From the NCBI GenBank assembly GCA_029255685.2, contig CM055317.2:70297460-70361459 (forward strand): a stretch of 64,000 nucleotides of DNA, read 5' to 3'. Below the pieces are notes generated by a model. The model saw nothing but the letters and a program-made list of their open reading frames with translations. It had not been told where the DNA came from and made no database searches. Below, piece by piece: positions 52,581 through 63,783 of the stretch. Origin of the DNA: Silene conica (Eukaryota > Streptophyta > Magnoliopsida > Caryophyllales > Caryophyllaceae). The number at the start of each line of letters is the position of its first letter. The stretch's first letter is position 1. The position numbers and the translations under genes are program-made.

Positions 52581-54302
52581 CTACATTACACTATCACTAT
52601 CTGAACTACTATAAACATCATCACATCTACGCTGAATGTGATCACTCACAGTTTGCCGGGGGCCTTTGTTCTTGTCAAGGAGGTTCCTAGTAGTCTGCAT
52701 CATTGGTCTGACGGTCTTCACCAACTTACGGAAGTAGGCTAACTGTTCTTTATAATCTTCTATCTTCTCGGCTTCGAGGAGCTGAGCCATCAACGCATGT
52801 GCACTCTGGAATTTCACAAAATTAAGTCAGAATATGTAAACAATATTTAGAATGAAGTAAGAAATTTAAACAAATTTTACCTCAAGAGTGAAAGGGGCAT
52901 CATCATGTGGATCGGGAGCATCATTGTGGTCAACATCGATGATGAACGGGTGAGAAACGAGCTTGTACTATTCCTCATACTCTTTAGTCATCTCGCCCAC
53001 GAAAGTAACTGTTGCCGACTTACGAGAAAGGTGAATAACGTGATCTTCCCAACAGTCCCATAGACTATCGCCCAACTTCCCACCACTAACATCGCACTCT
53101 CGTCCCGAAGCAGGACAGTACGTATCCGTTTGCATAACATGACTAGGTACCACTTGCACATACCCAACTGGCGTAGACACCGATCGGGCAGGTATAACTC
53201 TAATATTCCATGAACTGAATGCAACCGGAGAATAGAGTACGAGGATAACACACATCCTGACGCGGCCCAAAAGGCTCCCACCTGACTGAAGCATAATTAA
53301 GACCATCTAAAATCCTACGATACTCCAGCAATTTCTGCGCAGTTTGGGGGAAAGAACCAATAGATCTCCAACAACAGGCCCGAGAGGGGTAGCGTCAATG
53401 TACGATGGTGGATCTGGTCTAAACATAGGGAAGTACTCATAAATCCATGATTGTAGCAAAGTCAAGCAACCACCAATAGTCTTCACACCAGAACGTGAAG
53501 CTATACCCAACTACCGGTACATAAAGGATAGTGCACCGGCTCCCCATGCAAACTCATGTACAACAGTAGGATCACGCAATAACGGTAAAAGATGAGGACG
53601 TAACCTATCGCCTGATTTGTCGACGAAAAGTGTCGCCGCCAAAAACACAGCCAAGAACCCCTGAGTGGCAACAAAGTCACAACTCCTCCTCGCCATCTCC
53701 AAAGCCGAGTCCAGCAATATACCCCCACTTTTGTAAATAGGGACCGTCTTCTTAAGAGGATCCAACGGCCCCCTGAGCCCTTCTACTGTCCTCCCAAAGA
53801 ATCAACAAGCATGGATAACAGAACCCGCCAATGTCCCGTCATCACTATTAACCTGACAACTTTCACCATCTACCCGAACACCTAAGATGTGCGCAACATC
53901 ATGAAGGAGTATGGAAATCTCCCCAAAAGGCATATGGAAACTGTTGGTGTCGGGTTGTCATCTCTCAACGAAAGCAGAAATAAGTGGCATGTTGTAATGC
54001 TCGGCCATGGAATCTACTAGGTGAGAAAGACCACTCTCGTCATACATAGACTGAACGGTCGGAGTTAGTGGCCATTTACTCAACACCTTCGTCTTACCAA
54101 ATCGGTTGTAACCCGTCAAAACTGGTCGACTTACATAATTAGGAGTCGTCCATAAGTTGTTGGCGATGTGTCCCCCAAAGCTGGGAATCACGTTACAAAC
54201 CAATGGACCACCAGGAACACGACCGGTAAACACCCAAGAATTATCCTTACCCGACTTCTTCTTCTCCGGAGCCGCTACACTACTAGAACCCTCCTCCGAC
54301 AT
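52581..54302 (-). pseudogene. Plant mobile domain (PMD/MAIN-like) gene, degenerate
   Basis: Minus strand from MSEEGSSSVAAPEKKKSG at 54302. PMD motifs are SGLSHLVDSMAEHYNMPLIS, HMPFGEISILLHDVAHILGV, LAVFLAATLFVD, EFAWGAGALSF and SWIYEYFPMF, and it ends DDVYSSSDSDSVM. Stops occur at conserved Trp or Gln positions: TGA for the Trp after ISAFVER (about 53961), TGA for the Trp in HACWFFGRTVEG, and TAG after SFMYR at about 53511. Frameshifts follow near 53330. A possible intron lies between 52820 and 52880. PMD proteins derive from, and often sit in, MULE and other transposons. Facing the MULE-OTU gene tail to tail, it was probably part of the same element. Confidence 0.8.
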
Positions 54303-54457
54303 CCCTCAACGCCCGTCATCCCGTCTACGGGGAACCCTCCTCACCCGCTCCTCATCCCCATCCCGCTCCTCATCCCGCTCCTGATCCCACTCCTCAACCC
54401 GCTCCTCAACACCTTGACCTACAGACTCCTCCACTACATCATCAGCAACCCCCAACT

Positions 54458-54611
54458 CCTCTGGCTGAAACCGTAACTCTTTTCGAGCCCGTGCTGATGC
54501 TGTCACCTTTCGAACTCGAACATTTCGGTCATTTCCTCTGGCTGAAACCGTAACTCTTTTCGAGCCCGTGCTGATGATGTCACCTTTCGAACTCGAACAT
54601 TTCGGTCACTA
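54458..54611. repeat. 77-bp tandem duplication
   Basis: Two copies start CCTCTGGCTGAAACCGTAAC at 54458 and 54535 and differ by about one base in the middle (GATGC/GATGA). Confidence 0.92.
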
Positions 54612-54616
54612 TTTTT

Positions 54617-54885
54617 AAACGAAAACAAAATAATTTAATAAATACAAATAAATCAATTATTAATTGAAAAAAATAAACATTTTAAAATAAAAATAAAAAT
54701 AAGGCAAGACTGAATAGGAGGAAGTAATTGTTTTTATGGTAACAAAGCAAGACGGAAAAAATAAAAACTAATTTTTAACGAAAACAAAATAATTTTAAAA
54801 ATACAAATAAATCCAATAATTAATTGAAAATAATTAAACATTTTAAAATAAAAATTATTTGTTTTTACGGTAACAAAGCAAGACG
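54617..54885. repeat. Direct duplication of about 110-145 bp
   Basis: ACGAAAACAAAATAATTT at about 54618 and 54778, ending GTAACAAAGCAAGACGGAA at about 54739 and 54870. Confidence 0.85.
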
Positions 54886-54893
54886 GAATGGAA

Positions 54894-55105
54894 AAAAAAA
54901 ATTGGGACGAAAATATTTTCCGTCTGGACCTAGGTTCAGACGAATTTTTTTTTCGTCCGTGCCTAGGCGGGGACGAAAAACATTTTCGTCTGGACCTAGG
55001 TTCAGGCGAAATTTTTTTCGTCCTAGCCTAGGCCCAGATGAAAAAAAATTTCGTCTGAACCTAGGTCCAGATGGAAATTATCTTCGTCCCAATTTTTTTT
55101 TTTTT
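54894..55105. repeat. Large quasi-palindrome with repeated CCTAGG
   Basis: The left arm AATTGGGACGAAAATATTTT...GGACCTAGGTTCAGACGAA mirrors the right arm TTCGTCTGAACCTAGGTCC...CTTCGTCCCAATT. Within it, CCTAGG occurs five times at roughly 40-bp spacing, each flanked by CAGACGAAA/TTTCGTC motifs. The transcript could fold into a long hairpin. It lies about 600 bp upstream of the PMD pseudogene. Confidence 0.88.
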
Positions 55106-55540
55106 CGTTTTTTGCAAGAACACGAAACAAATCCGGGTAAAAACATAACTAAAACAAATTACATTTATAAAAATCCGACATTCAAACTACGATTCAATCC
55201 TAATTCCGTCAAAAATTAAGGCATCTATCCTAATTCCGTTTCTAATCTATCAAAATAACAACAAAACAAAAAACAAAACTAAGAAGTAAAGAATACATAC
55301 CGTGTTGAAGTTTTGAATTTGAGACGGAAAATTTATTGTTGTGGAAGAAAAGAAAACGGTTTTGTTTCTGAATTTTGTGAGATGAATGAATTTGAGTTAG
55401 ATTAGTTTGAATATAAAGGGAAAAGGAAGAGGATGAGAAGGGTAGTTTAGGAAATTTATTAAAATGTGTCGACGATTTAGTAATTTGTCGACGACGTATA
55501 GTAGGTTGGGTAAAAAATGGTGGCGGTCACCGGTCCACAC
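55106..55540. other. Upstream region of the PMD pseudogene
   Basis: Leader-like sequence for the minus strand, ending in GTGTCGACGATTTAG / TTGTCGACGACG near 55470-55495, a short repeated motif that may lie near the original element terminus. A mirrored left terminus was not found. Confidence 0.4.
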
Positions 55541-55833
55541 ATGGCCCGGCCCAGGCCAGTCATCCCATAGTGCTGGGCTAGTGTCATAACTTCCTTAACC
55601 TGGCCCGGTCCAAGCACAAAATAAATGTACAAAGGCCTAACTTGGCCCAGCACCGGCAGGCTACCAAGTGGGCCCAGGATTAGCCCGGCATAACCTGGTC
55701 CTTATTAAGTGTCTGGGCTGCTGCCAATCTAAATTACCATGATAAAGTAACACATGGACCGAGATTACTCTAGCCTAAAGCCCAATTTATGTCATGTTGA
55801 TCTTGATGGATCATAAGTTCATAACTCATAATT
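55541..55833. other. GGCCC-rich repeat-like stretch
   Basis: Repeated TGGCCCGG, GGCCCAG and AGCCCGGC motifs over about 180 bp, unlike the AT-rich flanks. Probably part of an unidentified repeat. Confidence 0.45.
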
Positions 55834-57296
55834 AGGGGTGTAACCGGGCGGATTTGAGCTCGAGCTTGGATGGGTATGGAATGGGCTCGGAAACTTGAGC
55901 TTGTGCTCAAAACCAGTTCGGAATTATCCGAGCTTAAAAAATCAAAGCTTGGAATCACCTCAGATTAGGCTCAAGCTCTATTCGAGTCTGGTTAATATTA
56001 AACTTTTAAATCAAATTAAAAATAATTATACTTTAAGAAAAATGCAAATATAAGTAATATATGATTATAAATGTTAAAATGACATTTTATTAGGAACAAA
56101 ACAATTACAAAATGACTAATGAGTTTTGCCAAGGTTTAAGAAGTGTTTTTGTTTCTCAAAATCAGAAGCTGTGCCAAACACTTGGTTTTTGAAAAATAAA
56201 AACTATTTTTCTAAAGTTCAAAACCACTTTTCACCTAAAAAAATAAAAACAACAATTTGTTGTTTCAGTTTCTATTTCTTCCTAAACCGACAAATATAAT
56301 TTCTTTTTTCTATGATTCTCTTATAACCTCTGCTACATTTTTTTAGGTAAAATATTAGTATTTAAAAGCATGACGTTCGTTACCGTAAATTATTTTTTCT
56401 ACTTGCCAATTTTTGTTAATAAACAAAATTTATGATCTTTTATGTTAATTTGTAACATTATACATACAATAAAATACATATTTATAGTCTATTATTATAA
56501 GAAAGAATACTAATTAAAAAATATCACAAGTATCATGAAAAATATTTAAAAACATAAAAAAGGTCAAATTCTTTATGCGTAAACCAAATTCACAATGAAT
56601 TAGACCGTACTAATTACGGTAATTATTATTGTGTGTCACCATTGTATGGAGTGTGATTGCGAGAAACACAAAGTGAGCATTTACGATAAATAACAATTAT
56701 ATATTTTTAAAAAAAAAAAGTGACTACTAATTAATAAAAGTTGGTCACTTTATAAAAAACACAATATTATTATTTTTTAACATAAAATGACATAAAATGA
56801 TGACTTTTAAAGTAATCGTACTATACAACGGTCTTAATATAATTTACAATATAGTGTAATCGTACCTATTTCATTTATCTGTGATTGATTCTATATTTCT
56901 ACTTTGATTGAAAATATATTTATACAACAATAAATGAAAAAAAAACTAAAACAAGTAAATTAAGACAAACACTATAAATTATCTAAAACACTTATTATCA
57001 GCTTAACCAAATATACCCTAATTTTTAGAAAAAACACTTTTTTGAAAATTGCTTTTGAAAATTAGAAACTACGGAGTATATTTTAAAAATAAGGCCAAAC
57101 ATGCTCTAAAAATAATAGATAAAACAAGTCCAAACGAACTTCCGATTCCGAGTTTTACTAAGCTCGGAATCTGCTTGGATTTGGATAATCCGACTCAAAA
57201 TCGGTCGGAATTAGTTTTGACCGATTTTTAGCCGAGCTTTTACTAAGCTGATTTCGAGGACTCTACGAACCGGCTCAGATCATTTACGGTCCTACC
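55834..57296. mobile_element. Probable non-autonomous hAT-like element
   Basis: The left end AGGGGTGTAACCGGGCGG and right end TTTACGGTCCTACC resemble hAT-type ends (AGGGGTGTAA / GGTCCTACC). CATAATT flanks both sides (55827-55833 and 57297-57303; hAT expects 8 bp). Subterminal GAGCTCGAGCTTGG / CCGAGCTT motifs lie on both sides. The interior is AT-rich without a transposase. Confidence 0.5.
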
Positions 57297-57408
57297 CATA
57301 ATTCAATACCATTACATTACATTTTTTTTAGTAGCAGAACTGCTGGAGTGAGCAACACTTTAAAATTTGTAGTAAAACTCGTAAAATACGATCTTATCAA
57401 ATATATTC

Positions 57409-57950
57409 TTTTTTTTTTTTTTTTTGACAGCAGTAAAACAAATAACCTGAATTACATGATGGTCTTAGCAAGATTGTGAGCAATCTTGTTAAGACCTCTA
57501 GGGATATAACTAAAATAAAAGCAATGAAAAAACGGAAGGATAGTCTTGATATCTTCGATGATCCCATCAATCTGGTAAGATGATTTCTCAGCCCCAGCAA
57601 GTTGGAACAAAAGCAGAAGGCAGTCAGAAGAAACATCCAAATGACGAACATTATTCGCCCTTGCCCATTTAACGACCAAAAGCAATCCCCGAGCCTCAGC
57701 CTGGATCGGGGATTCCGCTTTAAACCCAACTGCAAAGGGGACATGACCCTCACCACCCGGATCAAAAACAGCCCAACCGGCAGATGCATTCAAACTTGGA
57801 GTCTAACAAGCGTCAACCTTAACCCTAATAGCATTGCATATGGAGTTTCCCTTGACAAGAAAGAAAGGAAAATGATTCCTAATAGAAGACTTAACCATGT
57901 CAGGGCCATGGGCCGAAAGAAGCGGGTCGGAAGAGGTACGGTCATGCGAA
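57409..57950 (-). mobile_element. LINE 3' end remnant with poly-A
   Basis: Minus-strand frame with an RNase H-like tail: NASAGWAVFDPGGEG, GFKAESPIQAEARGLLLVV, NNVRHLDVSSDCLLLL and FSYIPRGLNKIAHNLAK. It is followed by a T run at 57410-57425, i.e. the element's poly-A tail. The upstream part has stops. Its right edge is cut by the Helitron at 57956. Confidence 0.8.
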
Positions 57951-57955
57951 TCTTA

Positions 57956-58577
57956 TCTATATAAATAGCAAAACATTTAACCCATCCTCATGAAGCCACC
58001 TCATCACATTTAGTTTTTTTTTTTTAAAAAAAAAGTAAATGTGGACCCCGCAGCAAAGAAAATGAATTTTATTTCTGAAAAACCGCTATGTTTATGTTGG
58101 TACGTAAATAATTACGTTTTATGTTTCGTACGTACGAAAATATTAATCTTGTTACAGAAATCGCAGTATTTTGATTAATATAATAATATTAATAAATTAC
58201 ACCAATTGATAAGAATAAGAAATTTAAATACTAAAATGTAACTACAAATGAACTAAAAAATTATAGAACAAAATATTTTAATTCCAAGAAATTCATTTTG
58301 GAAAACTTTTGAACAGTTTATAATAACAAACGTCTTAGTTCTATATAAAAAAAAGAGTTTTAGTATATTTACGAGAAGTATAAATTTTTTTTTTTCCGAT
58401 TTTAAAGTTACCGTGGTCAGATTTTTTTTCGTCAAATGACTAAAATTCATCAGCAAAGTTACAAAAATTAGTACTAAAATTCCGCCCAATTATATCGTTT
58501 ATATTTTGTTAATAATATTTATGTACTATTTTTTTTTTAAAGGATACCCGTGCAATTTTGCACGGGTTTAAAACTAG
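57956..58577 (+). mobile_element. Complete short non-autonomous Helitron (622 bp)
   Basis: 5' TCTATATAAATAGCAAAAC preceded by A. 3' hairpin CCCGTGC-AATTTT-GCACGGG then TTTAAAACTAG followed by T, as expected for insertion between A and T. No coding. Confidence 0.85.
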
Positions 58578-58867
58578 TTTGATCAATTTTTAAAAGCTTC
58601 TGTACATTTTGTTCGGTACAGCACGGGGTCAAAGACGAAACTAACTTAAATAGGCGGATCGTCAAAGAAGGTGAATGAGATGATCATCGACCTTGATCTG
58701 TGTCTTGCGGGAAAAGGCCCCTTTGCCATTGTTATTGAGATTAACTAAACCATTTTATGTAGGAATTCCTTCATTTTATAAAAATTATGGCAACTAAACA
58801 ACTCAATTTTTGCAAATTATGGGATTTTGCAATTTATATGTTTTCAAAGTGTCAACCAAACAACTTC
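58578..58867. other. Intergenic, nothing recognised
   Basis: No ORF or repeat recognised. Confidence 0.5.
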
Positions 58868-59530
58868 TTAGTTAAATTTGCTAATTGGATCCTTTTCACG
58901 TTTACTACAGCCTTAAGAGAGACTTACTCTCTTATTAGAACGAACATTTAAATAGTGTCAACGAAGTTTTTGTATTGCAAGCAAAGCAATTGGATCCATT
59001 TCATGTTTTTCATGCTCGTAATAGAGACTTACTCTCTAATTAATATATACCGATCTACAATCTTACTTATTTAAAACTAGACCTGTCAAACAGACAAACA
59101 AACATTCAAATAGGATCAACAAAGTTTTTTAATTGTAATCGAGTCAAAAATCGTATATTTATCTCGGTATTGGGGCTCAATAAGGTTTCCTAGCCCTTAT
59201 ATCTGAATAACAAGACTAGTAGAACGAAAAAGATTTACAGAAATCGACATATTTAGTTCAATTTGCTAATTGCATCCTTTTCACGTTTACCATGGTTTTA
59301 AGAGAGACTTACTCTCTTATTAGAACGAACATTCAATTAGTGTCCACGAATTTTTGTATTGCAAGGAAGGCAATGGGATCAATTTCATGTTTTCCATGCT
59401 TTTAAAAAAGACTTACTCTTATTAATATCGACATACAATCTTACTTGTTTAAAACTAGACCTGTCAAACAGTCGGACAAACACTCAACCAGGATCAACGA
59501 AATTTTTAATTGTAAATCGAGACAAAAACC
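58868..59530 (+). repeat. Direct duplication of about 285 bp
   Basis: Copies 58868-59152 and 59254-59530 share TTGCTAATTG, ATCCTTTTCACGTTTAC, GAGACTTACTCTCTTATTAG and TTTAAAACTAGACCTGTCAA in the same order. They are separated by about 100 bp. Confidence 0.88.
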
Positions 59531-60068
59531 GAAGATGATACAACAAAGGAAAAGGAAAAAGGGTCCTATATCTTTAGTTTGCAATTCTTTTAGAGCCACA
59601 TCCTTTAATCTTTTCAAGTAAAATTTCCAATCTTATGTTATAGCTTCACCAATCAATCATGCATACAAAAACACTTCAATCTTCATGCATACTTTAAAAG
59701 AATGAAAGTGAAAGGAGGTTTTGCTAGCCTTCTTTTAACAAAAGTTGCTCCAATTCAACTTACACTTTCACAAAGCAAAATAGACCTTAATAATTTACAA
59801 TAGGAAGACACACTCAAAGTCTTAGTAATAATAAATCATAATCATAATTCAACCTTGCATTTTCTCCCCCTTTTTAACTAACTTTCCTCCTTTTTTACAA
59901 AAGCCTATGTAGGGGAGCATGAGTCGATATCGACCTAATGCACATAGTTGTGCAGCATCAGGTGTGGCCGTCTCATTTTTGAATCTCGGGTTTTAACTTG
60001 TAACTCGTGAGGGGATATTAACAAACCGACATTGTCACATAAGGTTAAATACTTGAGTCTTGGGGGAT
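59531..60068. other. 3' flank of the NOI/RIN4-like gene
   Basis: No ORF. The presumed 3' UTR and terminator of the minus-strand gene lie here, but I cannot place the end. Confidence 0.4.
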
Positions 60069-63000
60069 TTAAACACATGTTGGCTGCAAACAGCTTGAGA
60101 AAATCCCAAATCCTCTCTTCTGCAAAATAAAGGGAAATTAAAGTTGAATTAAAACATGCAAAAGTGAAATAAAAAATTAGGGTTTCCTTTTAGCTTTCAC
60201 TACAAAAGATTTTTGCTTTCATTACAAAACATTAGAGCTTTATGTTGTGAAAGAGAAAAAGGAAAAAAAAGAAAAAAGAAAAAAGAAAAAAGAAAAGCAA
60301 CCTAACTAACAAAATAGAAAGTTTCAATTACATCAAACGGGTCTATTAATTATATAGGACATCCTAAACCTGACAATTTTTGAATCAATTACGATTAGTA
60401 GAGGTTGTCGCTTCCTACGTTATAAAAAATATCAATTCTTAGATAACATTATATGTATCGTACGTCTTCTGTCTTATTTGTCAGCTGTCACTCTGTACGT
60501 TAATAATAGATATTCTTTGACTCTAGCGTAACCAGTAAATACCTACGGGTTTAGGAAAAACATCAGTTTTTAGTTAATATTATCGACTTTTAATATTGTC
60601 ATTTTACTATGTTAACAATTTATACTCTTTGAATCTAGCGTAACCACTAATACCTACGGGTTTAAGAAAATTATCAATTTTTAGTTAATATTATCAACTT
60701 TTGTGTCATTTTAGTACTTTAACAATTTATACTCTTTGAATCTAGCGTAACAGTAAATAGTAAATAGATACGGGTCTCAACAAAAAAAAAAAGACATAAA
60801 TAGGTTAAAAAGAGAATTGTAAAATTACCCTTTTAGGTTTGACATGGTAAAATTCAGGAGGAATTTGGTACAAATCTTGATCAACAGCCTTAGACTTGTT
60901 GTAAACATTTGATTTATGATGTGGAGAAATAAAAGGACTTGGAGGTTCCTTTATGTCATATGAATATCCTCCCCATTCTTGCTTTTCCATATCTTCTTGC
61001 TTTTTTCTACCTTTCACATTTTGATGATTTCCTCCTTTTCTCTGCTTTAAATTAATAAAAATATGTAAACGATTAGTGCGGTCTCGAAACAGATATATCC
61101 ATCTTAACATCAAAATGAACTAAATAACATTTTAACTAACTAATCTAAAACAAGGTTTTTCTGCTATTATGTCGACATTTTGCTGCTGTTTTATTAATGT
61201 ATTTGATTCGTTTTATGTTGTGATACGAGAAACATTAATTAATGAGATCACCAACCATTAGAGCAAATCAGTAAGTCTTTCTTATGACGGGTCAAGTATC
61301 GCCGATACCACTTGATAAGATAAAAATAAAAGTAAATAGACAATCACTAAAGTATGTCCTTATTTTTTCAAGTGAGTTGTATTTAACCCGCCATAACCTT
61401 CTGACGGATATTTTTCCATCGGGAATTTGTGGTTAGAGCAAATAGATAAAAGGAGATAAGATTAGCACTAGTGACCACTCCTCCATAGACATAATTATTG
61501 AGCATAATAAGAGTATATAATATTATATCATCATTATATGTTGTTGCGCATGGGTCATCCTAATACTTGGCTTTTGAAACATAAGAGCATGCCACCATCA
61601 ATACAACAATATTCATTAGTGTTAAGTACCTAAAACTGATGTAGCCTTTAGTGACTTTCTTTAATTAAAAAGAGTTTCGCCCGTTTGTGACAAACATTAT
61701 CCGTTGATATTTAACACGTCATAAGTTGTCATGAGGAAGATTTATTATTCGAAAATATTTGTTAAGCAAAAGACATTTTTTAAGCCATGTTTTTTATTAA
61801 ATTTCATCACAATTTACACGGTCCGCCTTGCTTGCTTGTGATCTCTCACGTATCTCGCACTTACACTTTTCACTTACAAGTTTATCTCACAAAACAAATT
61901 TGTGACGAATTTATCCCGTCATAACTCATAAATAAGAGTTTGTGCGATTTAAATACAAAGAAGAACACTTAAAACAAGCTATAATTGCATGCAATATTAT
62001 TGCATGGATTCATGGATTCAGAATAAAACGACAAATATTAGCTGCAAATAACATTTATGATTCCTAACCACTTTAATCTCCATTAAAATTTAATTAACTT
62101 TTCATTGGTCAACATTTTTTATCCAAAATTGTATAAAAAATAGCATTTACATTAGTAGCTCCATTTGGTCATTGATATTGGCCTACAAATTGCAGGAATT
62201 TAAGATCAAAATTATCCAACAATAGAATGTTGTACAACTAGAATTTCCGATTCACAATTTCTCAAATAAGACGGTTTTACACATAAAACCATACATCATC
62301 CTCCTATAATCGATGAAAAAATTGAGTTGTTTAAGTTAGGCTTTGTTATTTTTGGCTTAATTTCAGCTCGTTTTATTTTTGCGTATAGTTATTTGGTATA
62401 GTTCAATTTAATTTTATTGAGTCAAATGATTTCTTCACAAATTAACTTTTATTTTAACTCTATTCAATTTGGCTAAATTTATTCAATTAAGTTAAGTTCA
62501 GTTTAGCAGTTCAATTCAGTTCATTTCAGCCGAAAAGAAAAGGATCATGGTGTCTATTCTACGCAAGGGTGGAGTCTAGTGGTTAAAACTTGGGTGAAAT
62601 TCTCAGGAAACCCGGGTTCAAGTTTCCCCAAGAAGAAAATCTTGTGGAGCATTCTTTGCCCGAGTCCATGCCTAAATAGACTTCGAGCCTGTCACACTCG
62701 GGTGATTTACCTGGTGTATGTGGTTTGCAGGCTATCACATATACCCGCGGGTTTACCCAGTGCACACCAAAGATAGCGGCTACGGGTTCCCTCGTCACCC
62801 AAAAAAAAAGACGGTCCGAGCGAGACTAACTTTCTAGGCGATAATTCATCGCCTAGAAATTCCTAACAAAGAAACGGAAAGATGACAGATATATAATGCA
62901 TACCATACGACGAGGAACGACAATGACAGCAGGAGTGACGACGTCGTTTTGGTACAAATCACCAGCAACATACAAATCTCTGTCTTCAGTTTCAGAATTA

Positions 63001-63686
63001 TAACTACCATAACGAACTAACGACCCAACTGTAGTAACTTGTCTTGCACTCTCAAAACATTGAGTATATGGCAAATCATCATTTCCATTATAATCCCAAC
63101 TTCCAAATGCTGGTACATGATAATTCCACCTATATTCCTGTATTTAATCGTCGCGTTAAAACGTAAACTATTCACTGAAACGCCCAAATAAAAAAGCGTA
63201 TACTATAAAATGCCACCGAGGAATATAACATGTATATAACCAGTGATGGTGTCTGGATTTAAACTTGAAACAAATTCGAAAATTTTAACTAAGAACTTTA
63301 AAATCTTCATTTTCAACGGGGCAAGCAACTCTGCTAGCAATGGTAGAGATAGGATTTACCGTCAAGTGTGAGAATAAGTAAGATCATAAGATAAACTTGG
63401 AAAAAATTCAAAACTCTGAACTACTAAAATTTAGAAGATTTTCATTTTTCAGTGAGTGGAGAGCGCCCTACTAGCCCCTTCAACGTGGGCGAACGAGCAA
63501 TGGGTAAAGTGGAAAAAAGCTCCAAGATTTTAACTAAAACTTTCGATTTTTTTCAATATTCAGCAGGGACGAGCGCCTCTGCTAGCACCCCTAAATCCAC
63601 CACTACTATCGAGAATATAACAATATAACACAAGTAAATACACAAGTAAATTAAAGACAAGATTGAGGAGCAAAACTTACATCCAT
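60069..63686 (-). CDS. NOI/RIN4-like protein (AvrRpt-cleavage domain)
   Basis: Four exons on the minus strand, 63686-63681, 63137-62904, 61041-60829 and 60119-60069, join in phase 0 at GT-AG and give 167 residues. The first exon is only ATG-GAT, a short first exon seen in this family. Residues 10-34 are the NOI domain: VPAFGSW (the VPxFGxW site cut by the AvrRpt2 protease in RIN4) followed by LPYTQCFESAR. The middle is hydrophilic with PPSPFISPHHK. The tail FGIFSSCLQPTCV has two Cys that could be palmitoylated, as in RIN4-type membrane proteins. RIN4/NOI proteins are plasma-membrane immune regulators; the role of this one is inferred from the domain only. Introns contain a SINE, MITE remnants and local repeats. 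Confidence 0.85.
60246..60299. repeat. Purine tract in intron 3
   Basis: (GAAAAAA)-type run of about 54 bp with no pyrimidine on the plus strand apart from its edges. Confidence 0.85.
60407..60775. repeat. Tandem repeat of about 110 bp in intron 3
   Basis: TCTTTGAMTCTAGCGTAAC recurs at about 60513, 60626 and 60733, each followed by TACCTACGGGTTTA or a variant and by ATCARTTTTTAGTTAATATT. A partial earlier copy lies at 60407-60450. Confidence 0.88.
61283..61440. mobile_element. Degenerate MITE in intron 2 (TTTGTGACGG family)
   Basis: TATGACGGGTCAAGTAT on the left mirrors GTATTTAACCCGCCATAA on the right, with a CTGACGGATATTTTTCC tail. Resembles 41387-41587. Confidence 0.55.
61676..61930. mobile_element. 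Second degenerate MITE in intron 2
   Basis: TTTGTGACAAACATTATCCG on the left and TTTGTGACGAATTTATCCCG at the right end as related motifs, plus ACACGTCATAAGTTG / CGTCATAACTCA. Boundaries are approximate. Confidence 0.4.
62566..62809 (+). mobile_element. SINE in intron 2, inverted to the gene
   Basis: tRNA-like head with box A (TGGAGTCTAGTGG, about 62570) and box B (GGTTCAAGTTTCC, 62615-62627) at normal spacing, then a non-tRNA body and a 9-bp A tail (62801-62809). No target duplication is evident. Confidence 0.8.
62831..62859. repeat. Perfect 12-bp palindrome
   Basis: TTTCTAGGCGAT-AATTC-ATCGCCTAGAAA, just downstream (in gene sense) of the exon-2 donor site of the NOI/RIN4-like gene. Confidence 0.95.
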
Positions 63687-63774
63687 GTTGGTTTAATAAG
63701 TGTGTTGTATGAAGTATTTAGTGATAATATGAAAATAATGTTAATAATAATGTTACAAGTTTTAAGGATTTGTG

Positions 63775-63783
63775 TTATATAAG
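63775..63783 (-). promoter_or_regulatory. TATA box of the NOI/RIN4-like gene
   Basis: On the minus strand CCTTATATAAC lies about 90 bp before the ATG at 63686, a plausible core promoter. The remaining sequence to 64000 is AT-rich promoter without further identifiable sites. Confidence 0.65.

Noticed and set aside
54824-55219. 131-codon Arg/Phe-rich ORF
   Set aside because: It is a translation of the quasi-palindrome; the repeated residues come from the DNA repeat.
62570-62627. A tRNA gene
   Set aside because: Box A and box B are present but no cloverleaf can be folded, and a poly-A-tailed body follows; it is a SINE.
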